A stretch of DNA of 64,000 bases, taken from positions 759,354 through 823,353 of the forward strand of contig VYZI01000124.1 of assembly GCA_013397695.1 (NCBI GenBank). Reading direction: 5' to 3'. Numbering within the stretch: position 1 is the first letter of the stretch; each line of letters begins with the position of its first letter. Below, piece by piece: positions 61,911 to 64,000 of the stretch. Source of the stretch: Centropus unirufus (taxonomy: Eukaryota; Chordata; Aves; Cuculiformes; Centropidae). The notes below the pieces were generated by a model. It worked only from the letters and a program-made list of their open reading frames with translations. It made no database searches and had not been told where the DNA came from. Made by a program: the position numbers and the translations under genes.

Positions 61911-61940
61911 TATGGAAAGAGGAAGCATGGGCTTTCCATA
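61911..61940. repeat. Inverted repeat, perfect 9-bp arms
   Basis: TATGGAAAG at 61911-61919 and CTTTCCATA at 61932-61940 are exact reverse complements across 12 bases, only 50 bases after the larger hairpin at 61816-61861. Confidence 0.75.
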
Positions 61941-63124
61941 CTTCACTTTTAATAATGACCTCAAACACAGGTTGAGGATTGAGGATAAAAATACCCACCA
62001 GCCTAGATGTTCATTGGCAGAAAAGTTTTGGGGTTGTCTGTATGCCACCTTTCTGAAGAGCTTAATCAATTACATGTTATTAAATAAGGTTTTGTATTCT
62101 CTGACTTGCAGAAGGTAATTGGTAGAGATAAGCAATGGAGGGAAAAGAATGGAAAATGTGTTTTAGGTTTCAGATGGTGCTGTGGACAGAACAGATATGA
62201 ATATCTTTAAGAAGTCAGTCTAAATCAAAGCATCGTTGCATTGTAGTTTTTCACATGGACAGATTTGCTGCTATGTAATGATGTTTGTATAATTTTGTTT
62301 GTTAGGTAGCTTATATATCCAATTTTAGAAGAAGGATATTTATAGATGGCAGATGATATTGAAAGAAGTGATGAATGGAAATAACCAAAATAATATGCTG
62401 TTTTATTACTCAAGTCATTAAGGAAAACCGATTTGAATTTTATTTCAAGAGACTATATCTTGATTCAAGAGTAGAAAAGAAATGAGTATTTTGTAGGATA
62501 TATCCCAGGATTAAATTTAATCATATAAAATACGGTCTCAAAGATATTATTTCAGTTTTTGAGCTGGCTTCCTTGGAAAGACCGAAATATATGATTAATC
62601 ACCTTGCCTCACATTCTGTTTTCTCTACGCACTTGGTTTTCAGACTCATGTTTTTAAGAATTATTATTTTCCTGAAAGAAGAAAATCCAAAATATTGAGA
62701 ATGTACACTTACATAAACTCCAACTCATTTATTTTCTCTCAGTTGACGTAATTAATCTAAACATATTTACAGGTATTGCCAAAACAAGTTCAATTCTTTT
62801 GGAACAAAGACTTGGGTAGTACACTTCTGGTGTATTCCCTTGCTGTCGTGAGACAACAGTATTTAGAAACACTTTAGCATCAACAAACTTGAAAGATAAT
62901 ATCTCTTTTCCTAAATCAGAGCCGATGCACCTGGCACGCAGAATACTAAAAACTTGGTTTTATTAAGAAGGGCTTTATCAGTAGGGTCAAGTGATGATAT
63001 TTGTACTTCTTTCCAAAGTTGTGACAACTGGATATCTTTTTCCTTGAATAATCTCAGTTTTGTACTATGTGTCACCTTTTGAAGACACTTTTGGAGATAC
63101 TACACTAAAAACATTTGGAGATGC

Positions 63125-63144
63125 AATATTTTTTAAAAAATATT
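63125..63144. repeat. Perfect 20-bp A/T palindrome
   Basis: AATA, six T, six A and TATT form an exact palindrome. Being purely A/T it is unremarkable in this composition, but it can extrude as a cruciform. Confidence 0.7.
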
Positions 63145-64000
63145 TTGTAAGTTATAAAGATGAGCAGAAAAACTTTGAACTAATGCTGTATTTTGAGCAT
63201 CCCAGGTATCTGTTGTTTTGATGTCATGTTTCCCTTTGAGTTTACTTGTACTGCATTTTAAGTGAAGAAGTTCTTACTACTAGAAATAACAGCAGCTAGG
63301 TAAATACAAGGGTTAGAACTTTTGGCTTGGTCAGAAAAGTAAAATATAGAGTATCTAATAAGATAAATACAGATAAATACAAATAAATTAACGATGGACT
63401 TTAAACTAAACGTAAATGATCAAATATGAAAGTGCCTAGCCAAAAGAATACTGTTCCTTATAATAGCAATATGATCTCTTAAATACTACTTGTTATCTAT
63501 AGAGTTAAAAACATTATCCCTGTCGTTTATGACAGATGGAAAAAGGGCCTTTTCATTCTAACTACTAATGAAAGTAAAACTGTCATCAAAGCATTTTTTT
63601 TTTTAAATAGATATATAAAGTCTCAATGTATAATAGCGGGGTAAAAATGCAAAACAAAGGAAAAGCATAGGTCTGTAGAGGCATGTCATATGGCACTTTT
63701 TATAGCCTGCTTCCTAGACCTCCATAAATTTCGGTTACTCATTGGCAGAACAATAAGGTAGTCGATTCTTTGCTTGTAAAAGAGTATTATTAAAGAAAAA
63801 ATACAAACATAGACAAAGGTAAATAAATCTCCACCTAGCAATGGGAATCTAATGAGCAAAAAAACCAAAAGGGAGCTGCCTGTCACAAAGGAACTACAGA
63901 GCTGAGCACTGTTTTGGCTGATGTTTGTTGAGCTTCATTTTTGCTTCATTTTTCCCTTTTTAATTGCAGTGAAGTGAGACACACCTCGATCTGAAATTCA

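Larger units (their letters stand above)
60083..64000. other. Non-coding stretch, no gene seen
   Basis: AT-rich sequence with short frames only. The segment at about 61750-62070 has overlapping open frames on both strands and two hairpins (listed separately) but no domain. A/T palindromes are common; the clearest is listed at 63125. Confidence 0.55.

Noticed and set aside
1..64000. CRISPR arrays, operons, insertion sequences, phage or plasmid modules.
   Set aside because: No regular spaced repeats, gene packing or bacterial signals; the repeats present are vertebrate LINEs and simple sequence repeats.

Overview
The window looks like an AT-rich stretch of a bird genome (or at least a sauropsid one), either intergenic or deep inside an intron. 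I found no gene that I can support. The assignment rests on the repeats. The recognisable interspersed elements are LINEs: several are clearly CR1, the dominant LINE of birds, in both orientations, and the smaller remnants are LINE-type but less certain. I saw no Alu, MIR or L1-type repeats and no LTR element I could name. The sequence is poor in CpG, has no operon-like packing, and its longest open frames are unrecognisable or lie inside transposon remnants. It also contains one assembly gap of 190 Ns at 18709-18898.

Layout from left to right. At 1985-2500 is a sense-strand CR1 ORF2 remnant with its reverse-transcriptase core deleted. At 5088-5141 is a TAC/TAA microsatellite. At 7790-7936 is a long, nearly continuous 147-bp inverted repeat, the most unusual structure I found. 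At 9190-9355 is a decayed LINE reverse-transcriptase island, and at 9926-9946 a G-quadruplex motif. At 14851-15590 is an antisense CR1 3' part. At 22455-22505 and 23626-23716 are two weak LINE remnants. At 24640-25880 is an antisense CR1 5' half, with the ORF2 endonuclease and a probable ORF1/5' segment. From about 25.9 to 43.1 kb there is plain unique-looking sequence with two short Z-DNA-prone palindromes. At 43075-43484 and 44698-45300 are two neighbouring sense CR1 copies, with a double hairpin between them. At 53400-53496 is a CR1 3' end, and at 54265-54390 another LINE reverse-transcriptase motif. At 55975-56395 is a sharply bounded GC-rich island of unknown origin. At 59988-60082 is a perfect AAAATG microsatellite, and near 61.8 kb two adjacent hairpins.

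No genes act together here, so there is no pathway to describe. The window reads as a gene desert carrying a record of old LINE insertions, most of them broken by internal deletion. I did not find a new biological system. The observations best worth following are the 147-bp palindrome and the unexplained GC-rich island. All element boundaries are by eye, accurate to roughly 10-30 bases, and family names come from remembered CR1 features rather than a search.
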